Origin: Progne subis subis
Lineage: Eukaryota; Chordata; Aves; Passeriformes; Hirundinidae
Length of the DNA: 64,000 nucleotides
NCBI GenBank assembly: GCA_022316685.1
Contig: JAKJHU010000030.1
Coordinates: 4,905,058 to 4,969,057 of the forward strand
Direction of reading: 5' to 3'
Shown: piece after piece, positions 39,664 to 57,140 of the stretch
How positions within the stretch are numbered: position 1 is the stretch's first letter
Layout of the letters: each line of letters starts with the position of its first letter
Made by a program: the position numbers and the translations under genes
Notes under the pieces: generated by a model
Told to the model about the DNA's origin: nothing
What the model saw: only the letters and a program-made list of their open reading frames with translations
Databases searched by the model: none

Positions 39664-40715
39664 GTGTACTGTAACAGATCACCTTCCAATTCTAGGAATG
39701 GTGACTATGTCCCTAACTACTTTTATAAGGGTGTGAAATTATCCTCATCACCTTTTCTACCAATCTTGATCCTTAAATACCAGAATAAAGGGCTCAAATG
39801 CTTCTGGAAATGGAACATTATGATCCAAATGCAATGATGTAAACTTTTTAAAAAAATAATACCTAATTTGTAAAAGTAAGATCTGTAACTTGCTAGAGAC
39901 AATTCCACATGCAAATGGATAAGGCCATTGAGTTAATGTTCAGTGAGGTGGTTCAACTGTTTTCCCCAGGTATCAAGATTAACCTGGCAACCTTTCACCC
40001 TAGTAAAGAGTATGTAAAAGTAGAAAATACTTACAGTGTGCTTACTGGTGCAGCTCAATCAAGAAAAAGCCACTCAAGCTTCCCTTATGTTGACTACATA
40101 AGTATAACACTAATATTTAATTTAATTAATATTCAATTACTTTCCAAGATCCTCAGTACTTGACAGGGATATGACAGTCTTTGAAAATCAGTCTCAATTT
40201 CCCTGTAACAGTTGCAGTTTCACACAAATGCCATCCTTACTCTGAATACCATGGGTGCACACCTCCCTGGGGATGGGGAATGCAAAAGCATTTTGCTTCA
40301 TCCTGCTCAGTTCTCCTTTAAAGACTCAACAGTAGCAAGCCAGGGTTTTCCATACAAATAGAACTATTCCAAAAGGTCAACTCTTAAAGAAGTTTTTATG
40401 CCTTTTGCTGTAAGTCTGGGGACCATCTATGTTTGTTAAGGTATCGCCAGAATTCCAGTCAGAAACAGACAGAAAGCTCAGGCACCTAAAAGTTGTAAAC
40501 TAATTAATTAGAGCAATCTTAAAATCAGGTATGGGGTATTCAATCTCAACTTCCCTAAAATGAACTAAATGGCAAAATGTCTATTAAAATTTCCCATTAT
40601 AAAACACACTCTCATATTGAATTTCTGTATAGTATTGCCATTCCTTTAAAAGGTGTAGGAAACAGATGACATGAAATCTACACCAAAGGTAGTTGAAAAG
40701 TCCATTCATAAAACT

Positions 40716-40721
40716 TTTATT
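40716..40721 (-). terminator. YWHAZ: YWHAZ proximal polyadenylation signal
   Basis: AATAAA in gene sense within GTGGAATAAAAGTTTTATG, about 970 nt after the stop codon. The surrounding sequence is conserved with mammalian YWHAZ mRNA ends as I recall. Cleavage is expected at about 40690-40705. Confidence 0.8.
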
Positions 40722-41001
40722 CCACTTACATCAACTTAATACACATGTTCTGAACAGTTATGCTTGGATTGTTCATGAAAATTTCATAAGACATTAAACA
40801 AAGCTAGCCATCATCTCAAGTTATTTCCCTGTTAACTATTTTTACAGCACATGCATGTTAGGCAAGTATCAAAAAAAAATCACAAAAGCAAAAAACCTAA
40901 AAAAGTTAAATACATGGGTTTTTGTTTTACTGCTGTGCTCGATATACAGTGTCATTATGAATATCAAGCAATTCATTTTTTACTGCATCTTTACTTGTAC
41001 A

Positions 41002-41008
41002 TTTGTTC
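41002..41008 (-). promoter_or_regulatory. YWHAZ: Possible miR-375 target site in YWHAZ 3' UTR
   Basis: GAACAAA in mRNA sense is a 7-mer (seed positions 2-7 plus A) for miR-375, within a block shared with mammals. YWHAZ has been reported as a miR-375 target in human cells. Bird function is inferred. Confidence 0.4.
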
Positions 41009-41688
41009 TTAGGTTGCTTAAACCATTTAAATACAAATAAAATGTGTAGCAAAAATAATGAAAGCAACAGCAGGTAACTTTACAAATAATGGAATGTGAA
41101 CCGTTTCTCTGTCCTTCTCTAGAGAAAGCTGACTGGGTTATCCAACTGTCTTAAGGAACACTTCAGCTGCAATCGAAGATGTACACTTGATTAGAATATT
41201 CCACAGATGTCACATGCTCACCTGACATGCAATATCTATGGGACATCAGTTTATCCGCAGCCATGTGTGCTCCAGCTTGGATATTCAGACTAACTACACC
41301 TGTGGCTGCAACATTGATTATCCCTTTTTTCCATCGTGACAGACCAATATGCAAGCAGTCATCTTTGCCTGACATAGAAAGCTGTTTTAACACTGGCCTT
41401 GTGGGAAGCCACAATGTACCAAAAGTACTATGCCAAACATGTAAAACTTGTATAAAAATTTCACAACCCTATATTGGCCACCTCAGATGAAAACAGATAA
41501 ATTCCCCAAATGTTAACTGGCTCTATTCCCCTAATATTAAACAAAACCACATGGGAAATATAGAAATCCAAATAGAAGTAACATAAACCTGTCAAATCGT
41601 AAACAAAAACTATTTGTGGGACAGCATGGATGACAAATGGTCTACTGTTTAAATTTCAGAATGAGGCAGATGGAAGTTGGAAGGCTGG

Positions 41689-41748
41689 TTAATTCTCCCC
41701 TCCTTCTCCTGCTTCAGCTTCATCTCCTTGGGTATCCGATGTCCACAA
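41689..41748 (-). CDS. YWHAZ: YWHAZ last coding exon (C-terminal tail)
   Basis: 60 nt encode LWTSDTQGDEAEAGEGGEN and a TAA stop. The acidic Gly/Glu tail GDEAEAGEGGEN identifies the zeta isoform; beta ends differently. Leu227-Trp228 belong to the last helix and close the ligand groove; the following Thr is a reported casein-kinase site in human zeta. The acceptor reads CTCAACAG|TTG. The frame is phase 0 on entry, matching the preceding exon. The exon is complete and continues into the 3' UTR. Confidence 0.97.
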   Translation of the reverse strand: MWTSDTQGDEAEAGEGGEN

Positions 41749-43021
41749 CTGTTGAGGAAAGAAAACAGAGTAACAGGTACATTATTATATGTTTATTACT
41801 AATAAGGAGCAAGTAATTTTTACAAAGAAGGCCTATGTCTTAACAATAGCAACTTCTAAGAGGTCCTACTCAGCACTGTGGAGAAAGAAAAGGCACACAG
41901 TAACATCAATCTACTTCTTGGCTATGACAAGATGGAAATTTAGTTCTAGGTGACCCAACCCTACACTGCATTTAATGAGTACCCTACTCTGCATGTAATG
42001 AGTAAGTTTATGAACAGTTAAAACCCAAGACTCACTAAAATATGACTAACAAGCAGGCAAGAATCAGACCTACCGAACAGCTAACTGTTGTTCTTTCTCC
42101 TCAAGCAAGTTTTACATCCCTTTCTGAAGGAAGAGCTTCAGTAAAGGTATCTCTCCACATCCAATGCTACAGCAAATATTACTTTTTCTTCAGAACAGGC
42201 ATCTGAAGGTTTTTTTTGTTTTTTAAACCCCAAAATATTTCATCAGCGTCTCTATCCCTTGGCTCTGTTCAGTTAGTTGTGCTCCCCTTTAGCAACTTTC
42301 AGAACACTGAGCTGCCAACTTGGCAGGCAGGGCAAGGAGGGAAGAAAATCAGGCTAAGCATGTGCTATGCACAAAATGTTATTTTCAGCTCCATAAAATC
42401 ATACTAAGGAGCCATATATCAAGATTAAGTACTAGCTAAGGAAACTGAGCATCAGTTCCAGAGCAATGGTCAGGGCCAAGAAATTATTTTGTGAACCAAG
42501 TATCTCCATGCTGGCTGCTTCCAAACTATTCCCAGTCCAGTACGATTTGTCATCTCTCACTTTATGGAATTAGAGAAGCATTAACCGAATCATTTACGCT
42601 CTACAGTGTAAGGTGGTAAAACATAAATCAAATTAATTCCCTTCACTGACAGTGCTATACCACTGAAGTCTTACAGAATGGCTTTATTTTTAAAATCCAT
42701 CAGAAACATTTCATGCTTTCAGGATCAGAAGGCAACAGTGAAACCTGCACAAGACCAGTAGCCTTGTCCTTGCTCTAAACATAATTGCATGGTATCTGCA
42801 CTTAATCTTCCTTACTGAAGGCAATAAGCAACAAGTTATTTTACTGGAGACAGAAGCACTCCAGTAGTCTGCCTCTAGACCTGCACTGCAATCTTTAGTA
42901 CGTTACTGTATTACTACATTAGTCTCAATTTCAGTGCTATTCTTGAAAGGAAGAGTTACTAAGAACAATTTATCAGAGGTTTCTATCCTGAATTATCACC
43001 TCTAGAATACAGTCACAAGAG

Positions 43022-43215
43022 TCATTTAGAATGGAAAAGACCTTCAAGATCATAAAGTCCATTAACACTGCCAAGTCCACCATGTCGCCAAAACACCACA
43101 TCTACACAAATTACATACTTTCAGGGATAGTGACTGAACCACCTCCCTGGGACACCTTGCTTGACAACCCTTTTAGTGATGAAAATGTTCCTTATGTCCA
43201 ATCGAAAATACACAT
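43022..43215 (-). mobile_element. CR1 LINE fragment, minus orientation
   Basis: The plus strand has AATGGAAAAGACCTTCAAGA, AAGTCCACCATGTCGCC, CCACCTCCCTGGGACACC and TTCCTTATGTCCAATC. These are reverse-complemented CR1 3' regions of a subfamily with the CCAAATGCC-type block. The extreme 3' octamer repeat is missing or decayed. It shares orientation with YWHAZ. Confidence 0.85.
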
Positions 43216-44976
43216 TCATTAAGACAAAAGGGCCTGAGTGCTATGAAAGGTGCATTACCAATTTTACCAATTGAGACATTGAGATCAGTTTAACAAATCT
43301 GCTGGGGCTGGAAGGGAAATGCTTAGAAGGGCTGCCTTTTATTTATTAGAAGAAAACAATATTTCATAACGGAGCGAAGAAATTATCTAGCAATTCCAGT
43401 AAAACAGATTTTGATGATATCTTAAACAGTCCTCTGAACACTTCTCTGCCTTCAGTCTACACACAGACTTCTTCAGCCATACAAGACTCAAGGTAAAACA
43501 GAACCAACAACTGAGGAAAGTGCTAGTGCACAGAACTGATCATCATGCTGAATCACTGTCTGAAGCCCACCTACCTCAGACTTTGCCACTTGCAAAACCA
43601 GCAAAACAGACCTTTTTTACATTTATGAAATTCACTGTGGTCTTTGTCAGTCACACAAAGCAAAAGTTATTTTCTACCTCAAGAAGTTTTGGATAAACAT
43701 GAAATCAATGCACTCGTACAACCCACACTAAGCATTTAAAGTTAGGACACATCATTCATTCAATAATATGGAATCTTTGCATCTGTTTACAGCTTTCCCC
43801 CTTGTGATGGAAAGCTCACATCAATTACCACACCTACTACCCTAATTCACACACTACCTAGTCAGTACCTCAGTCCAACTTTTGTTCTTGTGTGAAACCA
43901 TTTGCTTTCCAACTGCTATGACAAGATTTACGTTATTTTTACTGGGAAGCCAGCAATTAAAGTCAGCTTCTATTCTGTTTCAAAATCACTCATTCAGAGC
44001 GCAGCTCTTGAGCAATCCCACTCAAGGGGACAGTACACAGACACTGAGAGCAATGCCAGCCCTCTATCTGTCTCCAGTACAGAGGTTGAGAAATCACTTC
44101 CATTTGTTTTGTAAGCAACAAATGGAACAAATACAAGCAGTTTTTGCAGCAGTCTTAAGTTGCCATTCCAGCGGAAAAGGCTCCAAAGGACAAGAGAATT
44201 TAAATGTTAGACACAAAAGCAGAAAGTATGGCAACTCCAATTTCATACAACTGTACAATTTTATTTGTAGTTATTTTTAAAGTAGTGCAGCTGTTTTGCA
44301 AAGGTCTCTCATATCAGCCGCACAAAGTGTTAACAAGGGGCTACATGTGGCAACAAGAACTGTTTCTTATTTTTTCATTTCTTCTTGCAACTCCCCACAG
44401 AGCAAGGACTGAACTACGCCATTTAATTATACTATTGCATGTTTGTTTGCATTTAAGTTTCATTTGCTTTAGATGTTTATCTTTGCCAGTTTTTGAAGTT
44501 TAAAAAAAACCTGCACACAAGATGAAGATTTTGATTATTCTGACAACTTAGACCCCAGACAGCTGTGAGTCCAAGGAGGGAAAAAAAAAGGAATTAAGGA
44601 ATTATGTTACAACCGCAGTGGAAATAGCCTGGTTAGCATCGATTTCCATTTCAGCTTTACCAAAATTAAAGCCAAACAAAAACCCTCTAAACAAGAGGTC
44701 CTTAAATGGACTTCCTAGCTACTAGTTTTGTTTTCAGTTTTCATGCAGAATCTCTTCCTTGCAGATACATTCATGCAGAATAAGCTATATGAAATTTGAT
44801 GTAAGCTTTAAAGAGGCAAATGCAATTGTATTCTCAAATGCTGTTTAACATTGGGTAGTAGGTTTGCTAGTCACAGTCCAGACTCATCATTTAAACATGC
44901 CAGATTCCTTGAATAAAATAACCTGAAAAATGTGGTTAATTCATCATCTGTCAGAAAATCATGTAAATTAGCATGC

Positions 44977-45063
44977 AAACAAAAAACCCCACCAAAAACA
45001 AACAACCAAAACCCACCAAAAAAACCCCAAACCACCACCAAAAAAACCAACCAACCAAAAACT
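44977..45063. repeat. A/C-rich low-complexity tract
   Basis: Nearly only A and C on the plus strand, with CCACCACC and CCAACCAACC subrepeats. In YWHAZ pre-mRNA it reads as G/U-rich with many GG pairs, including GGTGGTGGTTTGGGG, which could fold as a two-tier G-quadruplex. It lies about 150 nt downstream of the exon donor at 45213. Confidence 0.85.
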
Positions 45064-45099
45064 AGGCAGGAAAACGATTTAGCTCAGGATGATGTACTA

Positions 45100-49079
<3,980 letters not shown>

Positions 49080-52000
49080 CTAAAAGGGAAACAAAGAACA
49101 CAGTGTTTTGAACATATGCTGAACCAACAATTCAATTATATTTCAATTTTTTTCGAAGTCAAGACAGCTTCACTTCTTGCTTATTTTCTTCACATCCTAC
49201 ATAACATAGTCATCTAGAGAACGTGTTCTGGATTCCAATTCTAGATATAAAAGGAATGCTGCATTGTGTGCCTTGACAGGGAGAAGGAGGCGGTGTCAAT
49301 TTAGCAGATGAGTTTTATATGACCAAAGGATGGCTTTCTGTAAGCCCTTATACAGAACCCTGGCAAAAATAAGGTAATCCAAAGACTCTGGGCAGAGGGT
49401 ATGCCATGGAGGAAAGTCTGCATCCACAAAATGCAATAAAAAGGTTTGATGTATCGGTTGCCAAATCAGAGACCAAATTATTTTACATACACAGGCAATA
49501 AACAAGTCTCCTTAGCCCAGTTCCCATTAACTTAATGCTCTACTGGCATCACCAACAAGAAACCACAAGGTGAACCTTTATTCTTGCATTTCCAGACAGC
49601 TAACAAGCTGACATTCAGCTCTGCAGCACCTCTATTTGACTTTATGTGCTGCCCTAACAGGTATTTCCTTTATCTTCCAAAGCAAAGGTAGCTCTCTGGA
49701 GTCACTCCACCTAATTCTACCCATTGACTGACAGTTAAAACCAGGTTTTTCTAGATTATTCTAATTGCTTGTTAACATAGCAAATTAACATAGCTGAGGC
49801 AATCATGTAATTTAGCAAGAATTCTATTATGATAAAAAGAAAAAAAAAAGGAAAAAAAATTGCTAGCTCTAACACTTTCAGTCAAATTAAGGTTAACAAG
49901 CTTGTCAGACTTTGTGATAGTGAGTGCTTGAAGTCAGACTTTAAAAGAAAAACCAGTTATTTAAAAGTCAAAAAAGGTACAGCATTATCTGAATAGTCAG
50001 AATTGAATCAGAAGTTGTTACATATACTTGGTGAAGGCAATGCAGAAAATAATTTTTTAAAAGAGGTTTTAGCACAAATTTTTGGCCATCTTTTTTCCCC
50101 CCTGTAAATTAGATGACTGTTACTGCAGTTTTGCTTCACTTTTTCAGCTTTTATTTCCAAGGATACCACAAAAATGGACAAACTAATTTAGTTCCAACTT
50201 ACAGAGTGCTGCTTTACAGCACTTTCATCTCAAGGCTGTCCAGCAGGTTAAATGAACATCCCACAGGACATAATCCTGGGATAGGCATACCCTGGACAAG
50301 GTAGGCTGCAACTACTGCACTGTGACACGGGCACCTGTGGTACCTGCTCTGCTTAAAAGGCCAACTATGAAGCTACAGAAAACTGTAACTAACAGAAAGA
50401 GCAAGATGAGCAAATCTAGTCTTGGTTTTTGCTTTGGTTGCTTTTTTCTTTAATCAAACTGATAATTCATTTATATGAATAATTAATATTTATTGGTAGA
50501 CTCAAACTTGCATGGAACTCCTCCAAATGAAGTGACCACCATAGCATGTCTCTCATGATTTCTATTGCAGCAGACAGATAATAAAGAAATCGGGCTGACA
50601 GACATGGAAGTCAGACAAGGTTCAGCCATGCCTATGCTACAGTGAGATAAAAACCTGTAAGTGCACTTTCTTTCATGGCTTCAACATAATGGATTGATTT
50701 GTTCATCCTTAATATTAGGCCCTTCCAGTACTGTGGGGCTTGGTATATAACTTCATTTTATAAGCACATGTGGAGACACTGAAAAATACTGCACGTCCTC
50801 ACTTCCCATCCAAATGACAGCAGAGACAATTCTTTGGCAACAGAAGGAACTCAACACAAGCCAGTAAGCAGCAGAAGTATTTTTCTGGAGGTAGTCAAAT
50901 GGGCTGCTGAGCTGCCTCATGCCAAAAGCATCCTTCTGAGGGCATCCCACCACGCCAGGAGAAGAGTTCAGCGCCAGCTCTGTCTGTCCCAGTGAAGCTG
51001 GGATGTAGCAGGAGGCCAGCAGGTTTATGGGTCACACACACACCTCCACTCTCTGTATCTCCATACAGTCTCTGTCCTCACCACTAGAGAGCTTCAAGGT
51101 TTGGAGCTACGACATTTTCTTGAGTGCCAAGAAGCTCCAGTGACAACTGAAGGTTACCAGCTACTGAGAACAAGGCTCCTTACTAGTTTTTCTCTGTGAG
51201 ATTCAAATAAGCCAGGTGTGTCAGTCTGCACCAATGCTTCTGGCACTGTGAGGAGTTGTGCTCCTTCTGCATGCTCCACTAATTGGCCAGACCAAAATAT
51301 TTTCAGTGATTCCAAAAACAGAAATTACTCGTCATCTATGTAGAAGATCATGTGACTAAAATGTACAGCTGTACTCACACAGCAGCAAGCAAGCTCCAAG
51401 ACTTAAACTTCACTTTGATTCCAAATGAGGTAAAGTGGTTTGCAAACTAAATGGGTGGATTGCACCAGTAGACAGATAGGAGGGAAGACTACTCATGGTC
51501 TTCTTAAACAGACCAACGTTAGCAGGGCAAAAGGAGCTTGAACACCACAAATCGTGTACTGCAGAAAGTTCTAAAGCCACGTTGAATTTCAAAGACTGAT
51601 GAACCGAGAAAATCCCTCTGAACAGCTAGTCACAGAATATAGCCAATGCAAAGAGATTCCAACTCAAACTGCATTGGGAGCTTACTCTTATTTGGATGAA
51701 AGAGTCTATTCTATACAAACAACACATAGGACAGGTGTGCCACATATCTTTGGAAGAATTTTATCTATGCCAAAAACTTCATAAACAGCAACAAAACCTG
51801 AAAGCAGATTAATATTTAAAAGCTAGCATGTGAAATGACTGAAAGGAGATCTCTACCCTATTATTTATTTAGTCTTATAAATTCAGTTTTTCTTCTTTAC
51901 ATTAGTACATTTATTTCAGGATCTATTTTCTTTTACTGGCACTATAAGTAGACACAGACCACTCCTTTATAGTTAGCCTGAAGATTCGTATTTATCCTAG

Positions 52001-55000
52001 AGAGTGGCTGTGAAAGCATAACCTGCATGGAGGTGGTATGGCTACAGAAACCAGACAGGTAAGACCAATGAAACTACTAAGCTTTAAAAGTTCAATTACA
52101 GAAGACAACAGAATCAAAAGCACAGCAAATCTAACAATTTGTTATCTGCCAACACATTAGCTTATGGAGAATACCTGTGGATTCTTTTAATAGCTTTAAC
52201 TGCAAAGCATTTGGAGGATACAAATTTTTCTGCAAGGAGGAATATCTTGATATTGAAGTCCTATTGATAGGTTGTTTGTCCAAAGCTTAAGCAGTACCAG
52301 CAATACATGTTCACCTTCTCTCTCCTTCACCAGCTGATAGGGCAGCGTTTTTCAGTATAGAGCTGATTACCACACAGGCCACTGAAGTGGAAGCAGCCAG
52401 TCCAAGACTGGATCAGTTACAAAGTTGATGGGATCTGTGTCACTGCAATGCATACAGCACCCCGACAACTGCAGTCCATACAGCACGCGTCTATTATTAC
52501 ATTATATGTAGATAAGGTCTCATGCTTGTTCACGATGTTCCTGCTATCACAGGGAACTCCTGCCCAGGTTTGGTATATACTAATACATGGCCAGTTAATT
52601 ACAGCACCTTGATCAGCACGTGGCGGGAACGGTTTTCTGTACAAAACTAAACGACCATTCCCGGTCCTTGAAACCCCTCAAGGACACAGGAGTAATTGTC
52701 AGAGCTTTTAATTTGACAGCAAGAATCTAACTGCCGTGAAACAAACCACACCACTGTGGTCAGCTAGGCAGATGCAGCAGCACTTTAGAGCACTTTTTCT
52801 GAGTCTTTTCAGAAAGACTTAATGGGGATTACTTTTTTTTTTAAAAAAAAGATGTACTAAATCTGAATAGCAACTTTTACTAATATGCTGGCCATTCAAA
52901 GATCAGGCTTCAACACTTCACACCTGCAATTCTGGTTCTGACTATGTCAACAGCTTTCTGGTTCTCTTGATTGGCCAACAAACATGTTCAAACGTGGGAG
53001 ATGTCAGCTGTGCTCCATGCACCATTGATAAGATTTGGTAGATTCCCTCACCCTCAGCAAGTACTATAGAAAAGTCTTTGCTCCCAAAGACATACTAGAA
53101 GCTGTCTGCACACAACCTGAATTATCCTAATGGTGAACTTCAACCCTGGCTTATTTTAAACACTAAACTGGAAAGAGATTGACTTCATTCTTACACATAT
53201 TCTACTGCCTGAGCAGGATACCGTCAACAGGTGGCAACATCACATTTTGAGCCACTTTGATGAAAGTCTCTATGTACTTTTTCCTGTGGTTTTGCGAGAT
53301 AAAGTCTGAAAGGTTAAGAGTTATCAGACTTACTTAGGAATCTGAAAGAAGCCTGACAAGTAGTAACAAAATAACCCAAGCAGCCAACCCCCTCCCCTAA
53401 AAGTCTGCCTACTTCCTACTGCAATTGGGCACACTTCAGTTGTTGAACCGCGGTGAGGCCTGCAGTTGCAGACAGGAAGCCAACACAAAGACTTGAAGAG
53501 TCTCTTCCTGACACTTGAAGCCTAGAACTTGGTTTAAAAGCATTTGCATCTTTGGCAGATGACTTGTGTGGGTCAGAAATATATTCCCAAATTCACCATA
53601 AGAGCATTAAATTAATTTTATTTTAATGCTCAGTTTTGCCTTGTTGCTTCTAGTTCAGTGCTTATTTCCCTTTATTAAAGGCTTGGTCTCAGTACATGCT
53701 ATTGTCTAGAAACTTTAGATTAATGCACTAGAGATGACTGCATCAACAACTAGATTTTCTATTTATAGCTTTCCCTCCTGACAAGCAGGAAAATAAGAAT
53801 AGTCACCAGATTACAGGAAAACGTAGTAGCAATTAGTGGATAACACATAGTTAAAGCACTGAGGACAAGAAGCCTGATTTTTAAATATGAAAAAATTAAT
53901 TATTAAAAGATATAATTGAATAAAACCACTAGAACTATGGGAGAAATAAAAATATATTCTTCTTGTACAAAAGAACCAAGGTGCAGAATGGCAAAACATG
54001 AAAAGAATATACTGAAAAAATTTAGGTACTTTAAATAGTACCAGTTTTTCTCTGAAATAACCTGGTTTTTGTTCAAAAAATAAACAGCCTTTTTGTTTTA
54101 ATGCAGTACTGAAAGACATCTAACAATAGTTACGTTTTTTCTAATTTTGAGACTAAATTACACAAGAGTACTAGCTGAACTTTAACTTACTTGTCACCCA
54201 CCCATGGTATATGACATAGGCATGAAGATGACATGGAAGAACTCTTGTTTTTTAAATTAATGAAAGACATGAAAGAAACTATCTTTTTTATAAGCTCAGC
54301 CTGAAACTAATTCAATATTTAATCACAACAGCCTGGTATTTTCATGACGTAGCAGCATTCCACTATCTTTCTCCAAGACATTTTAAGAACACAAGAGGGA
54401 TCATAGCGGCTGACAGGACTCTCCTGTCTGCTAACCTCACTACAACACTGCCCAAAAGAGGATGCCACTAGAAAAACACATGAACAAAGCAAGAAAGTGT
54501 CAAACTTCTCTTAGCCTCCATCGATGCCCAGGGACTTCCTGAGCCAGATGTAGTTTCTCTGGAGGTAATAACCCTTAACATGCTTCCTGTTCACATTCCA
54601 CGCATTGTTCAAACTCCCATTACATCAAAATAACCTCAATATCCACAATGCACCAGAGAAGCTACAGATACCTGTCCACCTGTACAGGAGTGCTACTTTC
54701 TTCTTTAAACTACTTCTCAGTTTCATTAAAAACAAAACACACCTATTGATTCCCATTAGAAGCTAGCAAGTGATTTTCCATGACTGTTGTCCACACAAGG
54801 ATATATATGCTATAAAACAACACACAATTAACTGCACTGCACAGATTGGCACACACACTACAAAGGGTTCAATTAAACCATTTGTGGCCAGTCACTTAAT
54901 TTACATACAACCATCTGAATTGTTGAAGAAAAGAGATAAATATTTGCATTTTTTAAAGGTGTATTTTTAGACAATCTCTTTCCAGACCCTGTTTTGACGC

Positions 55001-57080
55001 AGGCTTACTATGCTGCTCTTGATTACAGTTCTGCTCAGAGTTTGGGATTAAGGGCTCTGCAACTGCTGCCTCATGGGTGACCTCCAACCCTCTTGTGAAA
55101 ACCAAAAGGACTGTTCTCAGCCTTCTACTCCAGCCCAAAGTGAAGCTGCAGCTTAAAGCTAGCTTGAGAATTCTCTCTACTAGTTTGCTCACTGGAACAG
55201 GAAAACAAGAAAAGCTGTCAATATTAATGGCTGCTGAGGCACTGGAGATCTCTGCTGAAACTTCTGCTGAAGAAGGAAACCAGCCTGCTGCCTGTTCTCA
55301 GTACCAGTTACTCTTTCTTCCCATCAAACTGACTGCCTACAGAAAGAGCAGCAGAAGTCCTGAGAAAGGTGACAAGGCTGGCTGGAAGAGATGAAGTGAG
55401 AAGCATGACCCTCAGCAGGGGAGGAATTCAGAATTTGGGACAAAGAACCTTCAAGGGAGAGGGAAAAATTTGACTGTGGAGTAATTCACAGCATTTATGC
55501 AACAGTGGGAGATGTGATGTGCATAGGGACATGCGGAATTGCTACGAGTGGGAGAAAGGTACACCTGATTAGCAGTTTTGCTGTAGTCAGTCTGGCAAAG
55601 ATCTAGGAAGGAAACCAGTAGAGGAAATGAAGTCTGAGTAGTAAGATGTTAACTGAAAAAAAGATCTCAAAGGACTAATGACAGAAGAAAATCCCATATG
55701 ACAGAAACAGTGGCAAGAAATCTTAGTTTATACACAAAAATACTACTAAACCAGTCCAAATGAGTTTCCTTAGAAAAGAGAACAAAGGCAGCATCACATA
55801 CGGGCCAGTGAAGGAAACATGGAAGAAGTATGATACCCTGAACAACCCCCTTCATGCTGAGACATATGCCAAGGGATAGAAACAAGTCACTAAGAATTAT
55901 CTGTATGCACAAAAATGCATACAGGGTGCTTGGCATGGACACACCACTGGCCAGCAAAACAAGAAATGGACAGCACCCAAGGCAATGAGAAGCAGGACTT
56001 CAGTTCACTCTTTTACAGTCATACATGCAGCTCCCTTTGCAGATCTGCCTTCCCCAGCTCAGACTACCATGTCCTTTACTAGCTAGTTTCTTCTACTCTT
56101 TTGCTTTCCACTTGGTATTTATGGCAAGGGAGGCAAGTGTGCCTCATATCAGGATACCCGCTTGAGATAATTCAAGAGGCTCCTCAAGTGTTTCATGCCA
56201 ATCATTACTGTTTTTACCAAAGCATGTGTAACAAACATCATCGTGAAGGAACCAAATTCTGAAGCACAGGCAAAAATACCTCCCCAGTTTAGCAGCCCGC
56301 TCTCAGGAAACTCATATGAAAGGCAGCAGCTATAAAGACACTTAAGAGGAAAACACTCAGATTAAAGTCTTAAATTTTTTGAGGCATCACTATAGATCTT
56401 AATAAACAGTTTCCACTGAGGATCAAAGTCAATATACAATTTTTACCTGGGCCTTTTTTTTTCCTCAGCATCACCTCACCAAACTGCTTCTTAAATACTG
56501 GGGACTTGCATCAAAATAAAATGGTACCAGATGCATCAACCACTAGTCTTTTCACAACATCCTCTGAGAAACTTGAGATAATAAAAAACTGACACCAACT
56601 GAGCTGGGTGAGAATTTCTGCCCAGGATGTACTCAGCTACAGCTATTGCAGCTGTACTCCAAACCAGAACGCGTCTTAAGCTGTCCTAAGACTCAATGGT
56701 TTCAGTCTCTAAACAAATACTAATAAAACTCCCCATAAATATGATGCAACACTTTTTATCCTTGCTCAGAAATAGAAGCAGGAGCCAATTATCTTTTAGC
56801 AGTTTGCACTTTGAGCAGATTGCAAACCTCCTGAAGCAGAATATGGATTGACCAGGGTTTCGCTATAGCATACAGTCTTAATAAAAACCTTTTATTAGGA
56901 AAAAAGCCATTTCAGCAATATAAACCTAATCTGCACTAGGAGAAAATGATCAGTTAAAAGATCAGATTACTTTTGTTAAATCTTTTGTAACATAATCACG
57001 AAGGGTAATATCCAGAAAAAAAAACCCACCACCACCAAAAAACAACTGAAAACTTTTTTCTGCCTCATTTGACCTGCCGT

Positions 57081-57140
57081 ATAGAATCACAGAATGAAGT
57101 AGGTTGGAAAAGACCTCTGAGTTCATTGACTCCAACATAT
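57081..57140 (-). mobile_element. CR1 LINE 3'-end fragment, minus orientation
   Basis: The plus strand reads ATAGAATCACAGAATGAAGT, then AGGTTGGAAAAGACCTCTGA and GACTCCAAC. This is the reverse complement of a CR1 3' terminus about 60 bp long, truncated. Confidence 0.88.

Larger units (their letters stand above)
40692..41688 (-). other. YWHAZ: YWHAZ 3' untranslated region (short form)
   Basis: This runs from just after the TAA stop to about 20-25 nt past the AATAAA at 40721-40716. Many blocks, including TCATTCTGAAATTTAAACAG-like sequence after the stop, the CATCCATGCTGTCCCACAAA block and the AAGTGGAATAAAAGTTTTAT end, match human YWHAZ mRNA as I recall it. Such conservation is unusual for a UTR and suggests regulation by RNA-binding proteins or microRNAs. 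Confidence 0.85.
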
